Assembly (NCBI RefSeq): GCF_009389715.1
Contig: NW_024068013.1
Coordinates: 186,001 to 250,000, forward strand
Origin: Phoenix dactylifera
Taxonomy: Eukaryota > Streptophyta > Magnoliopsida > Arecales > Arecaceae
Length of the DNA: 64,000 bases
Direction: 5' to 3'
The notes under the pieces are model-generated. The model was not told the DNA's origin and did not search any database. It saw only the letters and a list, made by a program, of their open reading frames with translations. Each line of letters starts with the position of its first letter. Positions within the stretch are counted from its first letter, which is position 1. This document shows, piece by piece, positions 21,657 to 33,757 of this stretch. A program made the position numbers and the translations under genes.

Positions 21657-22427
21657 ATGCTGTTGTGGGAGAGAGATAAAACGAATAGATTATTTCGAGT
21701 TGAATTAAAAGATAAAAATTTAATTGTTCAAAATTCAAATAATCAAATGGAAGATAATGGTAGTAATCAGGGAGATAATGAATTTCAAGATGACTTACCT
21801 ATTAGAACGCTTCGTGATTATCTACAACCCACTAGGACCAGTACCCCATCCTGTGTGGTTATTCCTACTGCTGCGGGAGCTTTTGACATGAAACCAGGAA
21901 TAATCCAATTACTTCCAAAGTTTCACGGACTTGATTCTGAAAGTCCCTATTTGCATATGAAAGAATTTGATGAAGTATGTTCAACACTTCATTTCAATGA
22001 TGTCACTGAAGAGGTAGTTAAGCTTAAGTTATTTCCTTTTTCTTTAAAGGAAAAAGCTAAGTCATGGTTACACTCCTTAAGGCCTAGGACCATAGCTACC
22101 TGGCAAGAAATGACAAGAGAATTTTTAAAGAAATTCTTCCCAACACATAAAACGAACACACTTAGAAGAAATATCATGAACTTTGCACAAAAAGATGGAG
22201 AAACATTTTTTCATTGTTGGGAAAGATTTAAGGACCTTCTACTTGCTTGCCCACATCATGGATATGAAATTTGGAGGGTCATTAGTTTCTTTTATGATGG
22301 TTTGTCCTCCAATATGAGACAATTTGTAGAAATGATGTGTAATGGTGAATTCATGAGTAAGGAACCAAATGAAGCCTGGGATTATTTTGATCTTTTAGCA
22401 GAAAATGCACAAACTTGGGATACAACA
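21657..22427 (+). pseudogene. G2 gag, 5' part (Athila-type), split by C2
   Basis: ATG at 21657. Athila/Tat-type retrotransposon gag core: PGIIQLLPKFHGLDSESPYLHM, LKLFPFSLKEKAKSWLHSLRP, FLKKFFPTHKTN, CWERFKDLLLACPHHG. C2 inserted after codon 257 with TSD CAACA (22423-22427). The frame resumes exactly at 33758 once the insert and one TSD copy are removed. Codons read beyond 22427 belong to the C2 LTR. Confidence 0.92.
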
Positions 22428-22782
22428 TGTTGCCCAGTAGATACAACCCAAGAGGGGGGGGTGAATTGGGTCTTTTAAAACTTTTAAGCTACTTCTAGCA
22501 CTTTTTGATTAATTATGCTAAGTTGTATATATGCGCAGTGAAAGTTGAACTTAGCGACAGTTTGATGTATAGAATGTGACTTGATTGAGTATGCTTGCAA
22601 CTAAAGAATTCGCGGATAATAGTTAAGCAAGCAATTTATCTAAGTGAGTAAGTGTGTGAGTTAGATAATGACAAAAAGCATTACAAATACAGCAAACATA
22701 TAGTGGTTCGGTGCACCCCAGCACCTACATCCACTCTCCAAGACTTCTTGGGAATTTCACTATAATCCTACAGATTACAGTC

Positions 22783-23092
22783 GGTTGTTTTACAAGCTCA
22801 CAACCCAACTTGTTGTTTTACGAGGTCACAACGAACTCGGTCGGTTTTTCCAGGCTCACCGACTAGAACCACTCCGATTGTTTTCCCGGGATCACAATCA
22901 AACCCTTACACGTTGGTTTTACCCTCGGCTCACCAACAAACCTATCACCGTTGGTTTTCCCCTTTGGCTCACCAACAAACCTAACACCGTTGGTTTTCCC
23001 TTTGGCTCACCAACAACCCTAACACCGTTGGTTTTCCCTTTGGCTCACCAACAAACCTTAACCCCTTGATTCAATCCCTTGATTGAATCAAG
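22783..23092 (-). repeat. Hairpin array in C2 3' LTR (nine units)
   Basis: Units at about 22783-22805 (GGTTGT/ACAACC), 22812-22832 (GTTGT/ACAAC), 22840-22863 (GTCGGT/ACCGAC), 22876-22899 (GATTGT/ACAATC), four GTTGGT/ACCAAC units starting at 22912, 22950, 22989 and 23027, and a perfect 12-bp stem CTTGATTCAATC/GATTGAATCAAG with a 4-base loop at 23065-23092. The GTTGGT units are expanded relative to C1. Confidence 0.85.
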
Positions 23093-23443
23093 TTACAAGA
23101 TATTGAAAACAAAGTATAAAGCAAAACAAAGCTTCTTAAGCAAGCAAATATAACAATATAAACAAATAGAGTAAAGAGAAGCCCTCAAACGAGTTTTGAA
23201 GATGGAGGAGCTCGGCTTCTTCTTTACTTGACCCTCTTCTGATTTGGCATGAGGTAGAGGATCACTGAGGCAGCACACGGATGGAGAGGAAGTTTTGGGA
23301 TTCTCTTGGATGCTCTTCTTCTCTCTATTTCACTTTGAATGGCCCTTTTGTGCTTATGGGGGATTTCCCTTGTAATCTCTTTGAGATCTCTTCTCTAAAT
23401 GTTCTCTCCCACTTCCATGAGTTTTCCCCTAGCTCTCTTCTTG

Positions 23444-23451
23444 TTTTTATA
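23444..23451 (-). promoter_or_regulatory. TATA box in C2 3' LTR
   Basis: Minus strand TATAAAAA, lying between the palindrome array (upstream in element orientation, nearest copy at 23551) and the hairpin array. The same octamer is at 32631-32638 in the 5' LTR, where it would drive C2 transcription. Confidence 0.6.
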
Positions 23452-23550
23452 GCTTCAGATGGCGTGGAAACAAGAATATAGCCGTTAGAGACAAGAAAAA
23501 GAGCCGTTGGGCACAGTCTGCATTTTCTGACAATGTTACCGTTGGGATCG

Positions 23551-24294
23551 GAGTCGACTCGCGCGATCAGGAGTCGGCTCGCCTGTTGCAGGAGTCGGCT
23601 CGTGTTTTACCGGAGACGACTCGGCCACTGTTCCAAATTTGAATTAATGTGCTTGCCTCGACTGGGAGTCGACTCGTCTTAACCTGGAGTCGACTCGCCA
23701 ACTTCTGGAGCTGACTTGGCAATTTCGGAGTCGGCTCATCCACTGAAGTCCGTGGATCTAATTTTGAATTTTGTCCTCTCGAGTCGACTCGACTGTCCTG
23801 GGAGTCGACTCGAATCTCAGAGCCCGAACTCCCGATCCTCTGTCTTTTGGCTCGTCCAGTCTTGGAGTCGACTCGAACTTCCTTGGAGTCGACTCGGCTC
23901 TCAGTTTGCGAAACACAGCCTTCTGCCATCTTGGTGTAGCGCTGCCTTGGAGTCGACTCGAGCTGTCTGGGAGTCGACTCGAATCTCAGAGGCAGTAACT
24001 TGGTTTTCTGTCTGTTGATGGTCGCGGAGTCTCGGAGTCGACTCGTGCAATGCGGGAGTCGACTCGAATCTCAGAGTCCCAAAAATGCTCTCTGACTTTT
24101 TCCTTGTGTTCCGCTGAGAGTCGACTCTTGCTTTCTTTGGAGTCGACCTACCAACCATCGGAGTCGACTCGCGTTCCACTGGAGTCGACTCGAATCTCAG
24201 ACCCGAAAACTGCTCTCTGACTTTTCTGCCTGTGACTCCTAGGAGTCGACTCATACTTCTCCGGAGTCGACTCGAATTCCACTGGAGTCGACTC
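23551..24294 (-). repeat. Palindrome array in C2 3' LTR
   Basis: About 17 perfect GAGTCGACTC plus degenerate copies (GAGTCGGCTC, GAGACGACTC, GAGTCGACCT). Most neighbours are 21 bp apart. Partner array at 32738-33502. Confidence 0.92.
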
Positions 24295-24545
24295 GAAGAC
24301 TGTTCTTTTGAATTTTTCTTTTGATTTTACTCCTCCAATTTGAATCCTTTGAACTTTAAACTTGGGCCAATAAATTGTTGCTTTCTTCCAACTTGAGAGC
24401 TTTGGAGGCCTTCTTGTGTTCTTCCAACTTGCTATGTTCCTTGCAAAATAAATATCTTTCTCCTTGCAACATAAACATTAGTATCTATACTTCAAGGTTT
24501 TGTGATCATCAAAATCAATCTATGAATCAATCTTTGGGTCATCAA

Positions 24546-24558
24546 TCTCCCCCTTTTT
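24546..24558 (-). other. C2 polypurine tract
   Basis: Minus strand AAAAAGGGGGAGA next to the 3' LTR. Further PPT-like copies near 24786-24798, 25402-25411, 25646-25656 and 25914-25924. Confidence 0.82.
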
Positions 24559-27500
24559 GATGATGACAAAACTTGGAGTATATGCAATATAAAAGATATT
24601 GATTTCTAGAAGTAATACATAGCTAAGTTGCATGAAGTGGAAAATATATATAATTAAAAACATACTTCATGATAATGCTTTAGATTTAATCAGCTTAACA
24701 CAATCAACATATTTAAATTTTAAGCTGATTTGTATTTAATTCAAAGTAATAAAGCATTCTGAGTATATAGCATATACTTAGATATTTCTCCCCCTTTTGA
24801 CAACATCAAAAAGATAGTGAAACATTAAGTACAAAGATCAGAGCAGAACACATCGAGTGTGAATTCAAGAGGTTTTTTAATTTGATACCACAGATAGTTT
24901 TCTAATCAAGTGTAGGTGGAATCTTGCTTAGGTTAATTCAAGAAGTACCACAAATGATATTCAAGAAAAAATATGAGTGGAAATCTAACCTCTCTTCACT
25001 AAGTATGAAAGCTTGTTCATTTAAGACCTTTTGCCTAATCTATTAAGTATTTTATCAATAGGAGAGCAATTCAATTGATTTTCAGAGTAAAAGATCAAAA
25101 CTTATATATTTGAAAGACATATCATCCTGTTGGATCATTAATTCTTAATGACTTCAAGGTTCTTTTATGATAATAAGAGCATTGGGGCACAAATACCAAA
25201 ATATGAATTCATGCAATTTTTGATACATCTTAAAACTCTTTTAAAGACTTTCTTTTATTTCTTTAGAGAATAAGCACAATTTGATATATAAAATAATGAA
25301 TTGGCACAAAATTGAAGTTCTAAAGAGCAAGCCAATTAGGACTCATTAGTGAAGTTCAAAATAGATTTTCTAAGAGATACTCAAGAAAATTTAATACATT
25401 GTTCTCCCCCTGTTTCATTAAATTAGAGGCTCTCAAGATTTGTAATTTGGTTCATGAGTGATGCATAAGATATACTAACCAAATAACACGCCTCAAGGTG
25501 TATCATAAAGATTTTCAGATTTAAGTTTCAGATGATACATATTGGAGAGTATTAGGATTACTTTTTATTTAGTATTCTTTCTCTCTCCTTTAGCTATAGA
25601 TTTATGCAATTAAGTCCAATAAGACCTCTCCTTCTGAAATTTTCTTTCTCCCCCTCAATTGATCATTCCATTTAAGAGTTTAGAATCCTAAGATAATGTT
25701 CAACAAAATTGTCAATCTCAAAAATGTATTTTCTATAAGTTTCAGCTTATTTTCATAAGACTCAAGGTTTGAGATAAGACAACCTTTATAGAACTCATCT
25801 CAAGGTAATTAAAGCATGTCTTGCAATATAAGGAGGTTCATCAAAATCAATCCATAAAATTCAAAGTATGCATCAAAATAAAGTGTCTTTGGGATAGGAA
25901 ACTGAATATCTAAAGCTCCCCCTCAAAAGATGCATTGAATTTCAGATTTTAGTGATAAACGTGAATAACACTGAAATTCTGTAATATCAAGAATGTAGAG
26001 TAATCTAGTATTATTCCAAAATTTGTAGTAATTACTCTTTCTAATCCTTTACGAACAAGTTATGCTTTCTCATAATCTTAGAGAAAATGTATAGAAGTAT
26101 TAATCAGAAAATGATTCATTTGAAGCTTAGTTTCTTTCAACCGCATTTACATTTTCTTTCTTTTAGAATCATTTGAGTAAGCTGAAATATTTCTAGCTTT
26201 AAGATCATTCACTCTATTGATAGAAGTGTTTAATAATGTAGGAGAGAAAAACATATAGATGATTATTGAAATATATATATTTTTAGAACTCAATTTCTTA
26301 ATCATAGTTTTTCAGCAATGTATACATGAAGCACAATAAATCTTTTTAATATCAAAATAAAATCATATATTTAGAAATTTTTGTTTGCAATCAAGATCAT
26401 CGAAAGACACATCATTTGAACCAATATTAGTATACTTTGAAGATAAGAAATGATATGTTTCGGATGCGTATCGGAGCAATCACCAAAGGCATCAAAATTA
26501 ATTCTGTTTTTCTTAAAGTAAGACTTTATTTAAAAAACACATTTAGTTTAAGCTTTTATACAAAATCAAATTCTGAATTACATAGGATTTTCAATAGAGG
26601 CTCTCAAACTCATACTTTGAGATATGTATCTTCCACATTATAGCTCATCTTAAATGATTACGATTGAAAATACATATTTCAAACATATAAGAGCATATTC
26701 AGAATCTTTGTATTAAATGTTGAGTTTTGGTACGAATTTGAACATTATATACCAAATTTAGGCAAGTTGAAGGATAGAATAAAATTTATTTTCCCTAAAT
26801 AGAGATATCCTTCTCTTCTTCTTTATTCAACTTTCAGATTTTAGAGATGATTGCTAACAACAAATCTGAAATTTCTTTTCAATAAAACTAAGCAAAAAAT
26901 GTTATGTAGTATTTCAAACATTCAATCAAGTTGTCTAAGTATGGGGTACTACAAAAGATATTGAGAACCCATAATTTAAAATATCATGCCACATGCAAGA
27001 TATAGTGTGTGTTAAGTCATACATTAAAATATTAAGAACAAGCATGTCAAGTATCAAAATCAATTCTTTTCAAATAAACTTTTCCTATTTAAATATAATT
27101 TTGCACTGATTTCATCCTTAAAGTGTGTTTCCATGTGACTAAAAATTTGAATTGATTCTTTCTTGTATACTTTCATTTACTTTGTCTTTCATTTTTACTT
27201 TCTTATGCTCTATACTCTATTTACTCCCTATCCGGTGGAGTTGGGAAGGGGCACGAGGTACTACCACTAGCCTCCCTCTTGTGCCGTCCCTAATATGCCC
27301 TACACCGAATAGTTGGGTCAAATAGTGCCGGGTACTACCACTAGCCTCCCCATTGGCACCATCCCTATGATGAGCAATATAGAAAGGTTAAAATGTTTAC
27401 TTCAAAACCTCCCTGTTTAAGTGTAATTAATTATGGATTTTATCCCTTCCAAAAGAATGCTCACACAAGTCTCATAAATGTGTCGAATATATTAGGTTTG

Positions 27501-28640
27501 TTTTGCTTTTCCTTAAGGTTGAAGTGTTTGCCTCTACTTGGATTTTACTTCTCTTGAATAATATCCATTTTCTTTTCTTTATCTCTCTCTCTTTTTGTTA
27601 TTCTCAAATAATTTTCATGAGAGAGCAGAATAGAGAATTAATCTTACGTATCATATATATGTATATCATGCAAACAACATTTTCATTATGCTCAAGGATT
27701 CATAACTTCTCACAAGTTATTTTACATCAACATTTTAAGCATATACTTGTGTATTTCATGGTTATGACATAGGCAAAGATATATTTTAGTTTGGGCAAAC
27801 CATGAAATAATTTCTAAAAGTATAAGTCAGTCAATACACATATAGACATGATATCAAAAATTAATAATTAAAGAATTTAATCATGCCATAATAAGATTTA
27901 AGTTACTGACTTCGCTCAACTAATTTGTGAGAAAGGTATCTAAATTACCTATTCATTATATGTTCTTCAAGCCAAACTCGATTTCTTATGTGTGAACTTT
28001 TGGCTGAAGAAGATCCTCTCTCTTGTTTGCATGTGAATGTTTAGTGTATCTTACATGAAGATATCCTTCAAGTTGAAATTTCTCATTTTTCTTTCTTGAA
28101 GGAAGGTCATTAGTTTCTTTAAGATACAAAGCATTCATCCAACATATATATTTTTTAACTAGATGACTCAATATAAGATATGATAATAGTTGCATGTTAA
28201 GTCACTTTACTCAAGAGATTGCCTAAATATAAGCAAGCACATATCATTTGAACTAAAGAGATAGATTCATTAACCAAGATAGTTCAAGTCAATTTAGTTT
28301 AGATTCTATTTGCTTAAGATAATTATCAATAAGATATGTTAACTATATTTTAATCAATTTATCTTAAACATTTGTTTCTATCAAAATTCAGATTATGATT
28401 TATTTGTTATCAATAAAATATGATTAATTAAAGTTAGATTGAAGTCTTGCACAAGGTCACATAATGAGCATACAATCTGGTCTACTAGCTTTATGATAAA
28501 ATAATTATTCTATCATGCTTCAATACAGCTTTAACACAATAGATCTACTTTGCTCATCCTTTTCAAATTCTACAAGATGGGGTCATAGATATACCTTCTT
28601 CATGCCAATCTTCTATAAGAGTTTTCTTGTGGACTAACGT
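24559..28640 (-). other. C2 internal AT-rich noncoding region
   Basis: About 4 kb with no supportable gene. Holds the extra PPT-like motifs and one GC-richer island at 27232-27375 with two related units spaced 74 bp apart (see findings). Short ORFs such as 26437-26643, 27503-27772 and 27986-28195 resemble no known protein. Confidence 0.6.
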
Positions 28641-30300
28641 TGGTCAATGAAGATCCCCTTTCCTGTTTGTCTTAATTTGGAGTTTGAGAGAAGATGTTAA
28701 TTCATTCATCATATTTCAAACTCACTTTGCAATATAATTCTTCATTAGTAGAACCAAAAATGATGTCATCAATGCATACTTTGAGCAAATAAGATATCAC
28801 AAATTCATCTTTTTGATGCATAGATTTATCACTATTACTTTCTATCAAAAAGGTTGCTTAAGCTTTTATATATCATGCTTTTGATGCTAGTTCTAAATCA
28901 CATATTGCTTTATCATATATGTAATGTGTATTTTTAAATATGGTGGTTATTTTTCATAGATCTCCTTTTTAATGAAGTAACCACATAGGAGTGAATTCTA
29001 CACATTCATTTGACAGAATATAAAGCTCATGAAGCAAGCACATGATAATGATGATCTTTACTTCTAATCATGCAAGAATCTTTATCAAGATCTATTTCCT
29101 CTTTTCTTGATTTAGTCTTTTAGTAGTCATCAATTTTTCTTCATTAAGTGCATATGTAAAAGATTAACCATATAATTTGATTTTAGTATTTTGATAATAA
29201 ATCATTAGTCTCATAAAGAATAAAATGACTTGATATTTTTGCAACTAAAATCTTTTCATTGAATATTCTATATGCATTGCTTGATGAATGATATCCAAGG
29301 ATAGACATATCTCTATCAGATTTGGCATTATTTTCATAGGAGCATATCAAGCATAACATGTACGACTGAAAAATATGAAAGATATGCAATGGTTCATTTT
29401 TCAGAAGATCAAAAGAAGTTTTCATCAAAGATAGATCTAATAGAAGTCATATGTATGACAAGCAGTGATGATAGCTTTTAAAAATCATTTTAAGTAGATG
29501 ACTATCATACAACATTGCCTTTTTCAATTCTTCAAAGATTCTATTAATCCTATTTTACCTATAGTGTTCTTGGTGCAGAAAGAATTGTATTCAATATTAT
29601 TTTCTGTGCACAACTTAACACAAAAATTGGTTTTCAAACCTATGCCGTGATTCATAGTTTGCAAACCTTTATCATTTGATCGCTTTTTGTGAGTTTGTGC
29701 CAATGCAGAAAATATTTCAATTTGAGTGCCAAGAACAAGGCTAATGTAAGCTTTTGAAAAATTAGTGTTGGAAACAACATCTCTAGATTTAGAAATTATT
29801 TTTGTTTGTTTCCTTAGTTAACATGCATAGTAAAACTTTGACCTTTAAGAGGATAATCTAAGTAAGCCTATGGCAAGGTCTTTTGAGATTAAGTACATAC
29901 TAGCATGAGCTGATTTCATATGCCAAATATGGTTTCTTTAATCTTGGTATTCATAGTGCATATATTCAAAAGCATACCAAGTACACATTATCATATCTAT
30001 GATCAATAAATAATAATGCCATAGATAAAAACTCTCAATCAAGCATATAGAGAATTCATAGAGTTATTCTTAATAAGTTGATTAATCATTTAGCACCTTA
30101 TCCAATAGTGAGTAAAATGAAATGATTTGATTATATTTCCAAACGTATTTTCTATATCACAAAATTGATCACTACTAGCAAATCATGTCAAATACTAAAG
30201 CACAAATAATAATGAGATGCAAGAATTACTGATTTCATTATTATTTTTTTGTTAATAACTTTTTAAGTTTCTTTATGTTCCATGGGTACCTTGGTACACC
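28640..30300 (-). pseudogene. C2 pol remnant (integrase and RT scraps)
   Basis: Patches align by eye with C1 pol. 28740-28790 resembles the C1 RT catalytic region (14070-14110), and 29180-29345 resembles the post-integrase region near 15010-15090 (a readable GYHSSSNAYRIFNEKI). Extensive stops and gaps; RNase H and protease are not recognisable. Confidence 0.7.
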
Positions 30301-30313
30301 TATGTGTACATCC

Positions 30314-31552
30314 TCATTTTCTCATTTTGGGTACCCAAGCTTGCTTGAGTCCTTGAGAGTTAGGACATATGGTTCCTTTTGGAACCCATATCTGTTTAAT
30401 AGTAATAACTTTACCATTTGATTTAATTATACTAGAACGATAGGTAAAGTTGTTATTCCCATTCTTTTCATTTTTGAAATAAGTTATCTTATTTAATGGT
30501 TTGCTTGGTAAATTGATAACCTTTTTCTCTAGAGATTTATGGCTAATTGAAGGAGTCAAGCTAAATTTTGATTTATCAAAATCAGCATGTTGGCTTTCAA
30601 ACATCATTTTTAATCTTTCTGAACTTACAGTGAATTTGTTAATAAAACATCTTAATTGGTTAATTTCTTTACTTAAGTTTTGATTTTCTTTAATTAAGCT
30701 ATGATTTTTCTGAATCAATTCTTCTGAAAATGACCTTAAGCTTTCATTTTCAGAATTTAGTTTCTTAAGATTTTTATTCTTTACAGATAATTTTCTACAT
30801 TCACTATACAACTCATGAAAAGCATTTAATAATTCATCATAAGAGAATTCTTCTTGAAAATCATTTGAGGTAAGAGTAGATTCAGATTTTACCTTGTCTT
30901 CTTGTGCCATAAAGCACAAGTCAGTTACCTCTTGTAGTTTCTTGGAGCTAATATCATCATTGTTGCTCCTAACCTTTATTTTTTGGCTTGACTCTTTCTT
31001 GGTCAAGGCTTTCTTCCTTTTTATCTCTTTCTTCCTTTCTTCTTGCTTCCTCTTTTTCTTTGTCTTTAGGAAGCTGATTTGCCTCGGAGTCGACTCGGAC
31101 CTTATTGGAGTCGACTCGACTAACTTGGGAGTCGACTCTGAGCTACTTAGAGTCGACTCGACTGAGGGAGATTCATCACCCTTTTCTGCAGTCTCATTGT
31201 TAGTATATAATTGAAGCATATGAGAGCTAATCTGAGATTTATCATAAATATTTTCTAAAGTATCCCAGATCTCCTTAGCAGATAAGCATGCAGAAATTTC
31301 ATTAAACTTTGTTTCTTGAATAGCACAATATAACATGTTCATAGCATTAGCATTTAATTGTGCTAAGTCCTTCTCATTAATATGAGAGAGTGTGTGAAGG
31401 TCATTTATTATAATTTTTCATAGATAGTAGTTTTGTGATTGAATGAAAATGCGCATGCGTATTTTCCAATGTGGGTAGTTTATACCATTAAACAGTGGAG
31501 GTGTATCAATTGATTGTCCTTCTCCTAGAAAACTATCTATTTGAGTTGTCAT
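30314..31552 (-). pseudogene. C2 gag without zinc knuckles and with in-frame palindrome repeats
   Basis: Starts at ATG 31552 (MTTQIDSF, homologous to the C1 gag start). One in-frame TGA at 31418-31420, where C1 has Trp, then open to the stop at 30314. The N-terminal capsid-like region is shorter than in C1. Both CCHC knuckles are missing: the position of the second reads ITYFKNEKNGNNNF instead of a Cys-rich motif. A Lys-rich stretch and a coiled coil follow, and the protein ends with the same paired WVPK motifs. Residues around ESTP repeats are encoded by four GAGTCGACTC copies at 31087-31159. Confidence 0.85.
31087..31159 (-). repeat. Palindrome array inside C2 gag
   Basis: GAGTCGACTC at 31087, 31108, 31129 and 31150, each exactly 21 bp from the next. 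On the minus strand in the gag frame each copy reads as part of a seven-residue ESTP-containing repeat. C1 gag has no such segment. Confidence 0.93.
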
Positions 31553-31600
31553 GATCTTTGGCTCTAGTTGGTTAAGACTACAAATAATATTTGAGCACCC

Positions 31601-31612
31601 GCTCTGATACCA
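31601..31612 (-). other. C2 primer-binding site (initiator tRNA-Met)
   Basis: Minus strand TGGTATCAGAGC, two bases from the 5' LTR at 31615. Confidence 0.9.
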
Positions 31613-31969
31613 CTTGTTGCCCAGTAGATACAACCCAAGAGGGGGGGGTGAATTGGGTCTTTTAAAACTTTTAAGCTACTTCTAGCACTTTTTGATTAAT
31701 TATGCTAAGTTGTATATATGCGCAGTGAAAGTTGAACTTAGCGACAGTTTGATGTATAGAATGTGACTTGATTGAGTATGCTTGCAACTAAAGAATTCGC
31801 GGATAATAGTTAAGCAAGCAATTTATCTAAGTGAGTAAGTGTGTGAGTTAGATAATGACAAAAAGCATTACAAACACAGCAAACATATAGTGGTTCGGTG
31901 CACCCCAGCACCTACATCCACTCCCCAAGACTTCTTGGGAATTTCACTATAATCCTACAGATTACAGTC

Positions 31970-32279
31970 GGTTGTTTTACAAGCTCACAACCCAACTTGT
32001 TGTTTTACGAGGTCACAACGAACTCGGTCGGTTTTCCCAGGCTCACCGACTAGAACCACTCCGATTGTTTTTTCGGGATCACAATCAAACCCTTACACGT
32101 TGGTTTTACCCTCGGCTCACCAACAAACCTATCACCGTTGGTTTTCCCCTTTGGCTCACCAACAAACCTAACACCGTTGGTTTTCCCTTTGGCTCACCAA
32201 CAACCCTAACACCGTTGATTTTCCCTTTGGCTCACCAACAAACCTTAACCCCTTGATTCAATCCCTTGATTGAATCAAG
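31970..32279 (-). repeat. Hairpin array in C2 5' LTR
   Basis: Same nine units as 22783-23092. A few substitutions: one GTTGGT stem has become GTTGAT near 32214, and a loop changes near 32070. Confidence 0.8.
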
Positions 32280-32737
32280 TTACAAGATATTGAAAACAAA
32301 GTATAAAGCAAAACAAAGCTTCTTAAGCAAGCAAATATAACAATATAAACAAATAGAGTAAAGAGAAGCCCTCAAACGAGTTTTGAAGATGGAGGAGCTC
32401 GGCTTCTTCTTTACTTGACCCTCTTCTGATTTGGCATGAGGTAGAGGATCACTGAGGCAGCACACGGATGGAGAGGAAGCTTTGGGATTCTCTTGGATGC
32501 TCTTCTTCTCTCTATTTCACTTTGAATGGCCCTTTTGTGCTTATGGGGGATTTCCCTTGTAATCTCTTTGAGATCTCTTCTCTAAATGTTCTCTCCCACT
32601 TCCATGAGTTTTTCCCTAGCTCTCTTCTTATTTTTATAGCTTCAGATGGCGTGGAAACAAGAATATAGCCGTTAGAGACAAGAAAAAGAGCCGTTGGGCA
32701 CAGTCTGCATTTCCTGACAATGTTACCGTTGGGATCG

Positions 32738-33502
32738 GAGTCGACTCGCGCGATCAGGAGTCGGCTCGCCTGTTGCAGGAGTCGGCTCGTGTTTTACCGG
32801 AGACGACTCGGCCACTGTTCCAAATTTGAATTAATGTGCTTGCCTCGACTGGGAGTCGACTCGTCTTAACCTGGAGTCGACTCGCCAACTTCTGGAGCTG
32901 ACTTGGCAATTTCGGAGTCGGCTCATCCACTGAAGTCCGTGGATCTAATTTTGAATTTTGTCCTCTCGAGTCGACTCGACTGTCCTGGGAGTCGACTCGA
33001 ATCTCAGAGCCCGAACTCCCGATCCTCTGTCTTTTGGCTCGTCCAGTCTTGGAGTCGACTCGAACTTCCTTGGAGTCGACTCGGCTCTCAGTTTGCGAAA
33101 CATAGCCTTCTGCCATCTTGGTGTAGCGCTGCCTTGGAGTCGACTCGAGCTGTCTGGGAGTCGACTCGAATCTCAGAGGCAGTAACTTGGTTTTCTGTCT
33201 GTTGATGGTCGCGGAGTCTCGGAGTCGACTCGTGCAATGCGGGAGTCGACTCGAATCTCAGAGTCCCAAAAATGCTCTCTGACTTTTTTCTTGTGTTCCG
33301 CTGAGAGTCGACTCTTGCTTTCTTTGGAGTCGACCTACCAACCATCGGAGTCGACTCGCGTTCCACTAGAGTCGACTCGAATCTCAGACCCGAAAACTGC
33401 TCTCTGACTTTTCTGCCTGTGACTCCTAGGAGTCGACTCATACTTCTCCGGAGTCGACTCATACTTCTCCGGAGTCGACTCGAATTCCACTGGAGTCGAC
33501 TC
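32738..33502 (-). repeat. Palindrome array in C2 5' LTR
   Basis: As at 23551-24294 plus one duplicated 21-bp unit. One spacer base next to a palindrome differs (near 33368). Confidence 0.92.
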
Positions 33503-33757
33503 GAAGACTGTTCTTTTGAATTTTTCTTTTGATTTTACTCCTCCAATTTGAATCCTTTGAACTTTAAACTTGGGCCAATAAATTGTAGCTTTCTTCCAAC
33601 TTGAGAGCTTTGGAGGCCTTCTTGTGTTCTTCCAACTTGCTATGTTCCTTGCAAAATAAATATCTTTCTCCTTGCAACATAAACATTAGTATCTATACTT
33701 CAAGGTTTTGTGATCATCAAAATCAATCTATGAATCAATCTTTGGGTCATCACAACA

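Larger units (their letters stand above)
22428..24544 (-). repeat. C2 3' LTR
   Basis: 2117 bp, TGTTGCCCAG to GGGTCATCA. Differs from 31615-33752 by about 13 substitutions and lacks a 21-bp duplication. TATA box TATAAAAA on the minus strand at 23444-23451. Confidence 0.94.
22428..33752 (-). mobile_element. C2: Sirevirus-type Copia element with decayed pol (probably non-autonomous)
   Basis: 11.3 kb, TSD CAACA (22423-22427 and 33753-33757). Minus strand: 5' LTR 33752-31615, iMet PBS 31612-31601, gag with one stop (31552-30314), pol remnants (about 30300-28640), a long AT-rich noncoding stretch with several PPT-like motifs, and 3' LTR 24544-22428. No intact RT, integrase or RNase H frame exists, although the LTRs differ by only about 0.6%. 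Same superfamily as C1 but a different subfamily. Confidence 0.92.
31615..33752 (-). repeat. C2 5' LTR
   Basis: 2138 bp, 21 bp longer than its partner. The extra copy of TCGACTCATACTTCTCCGGAG lies near 33440-33478, so the array grew by one period. Hairpin array at about 31970-32279, TATA at 32631-32638, palindrome array 32738-33502. Confidence 0.94.
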
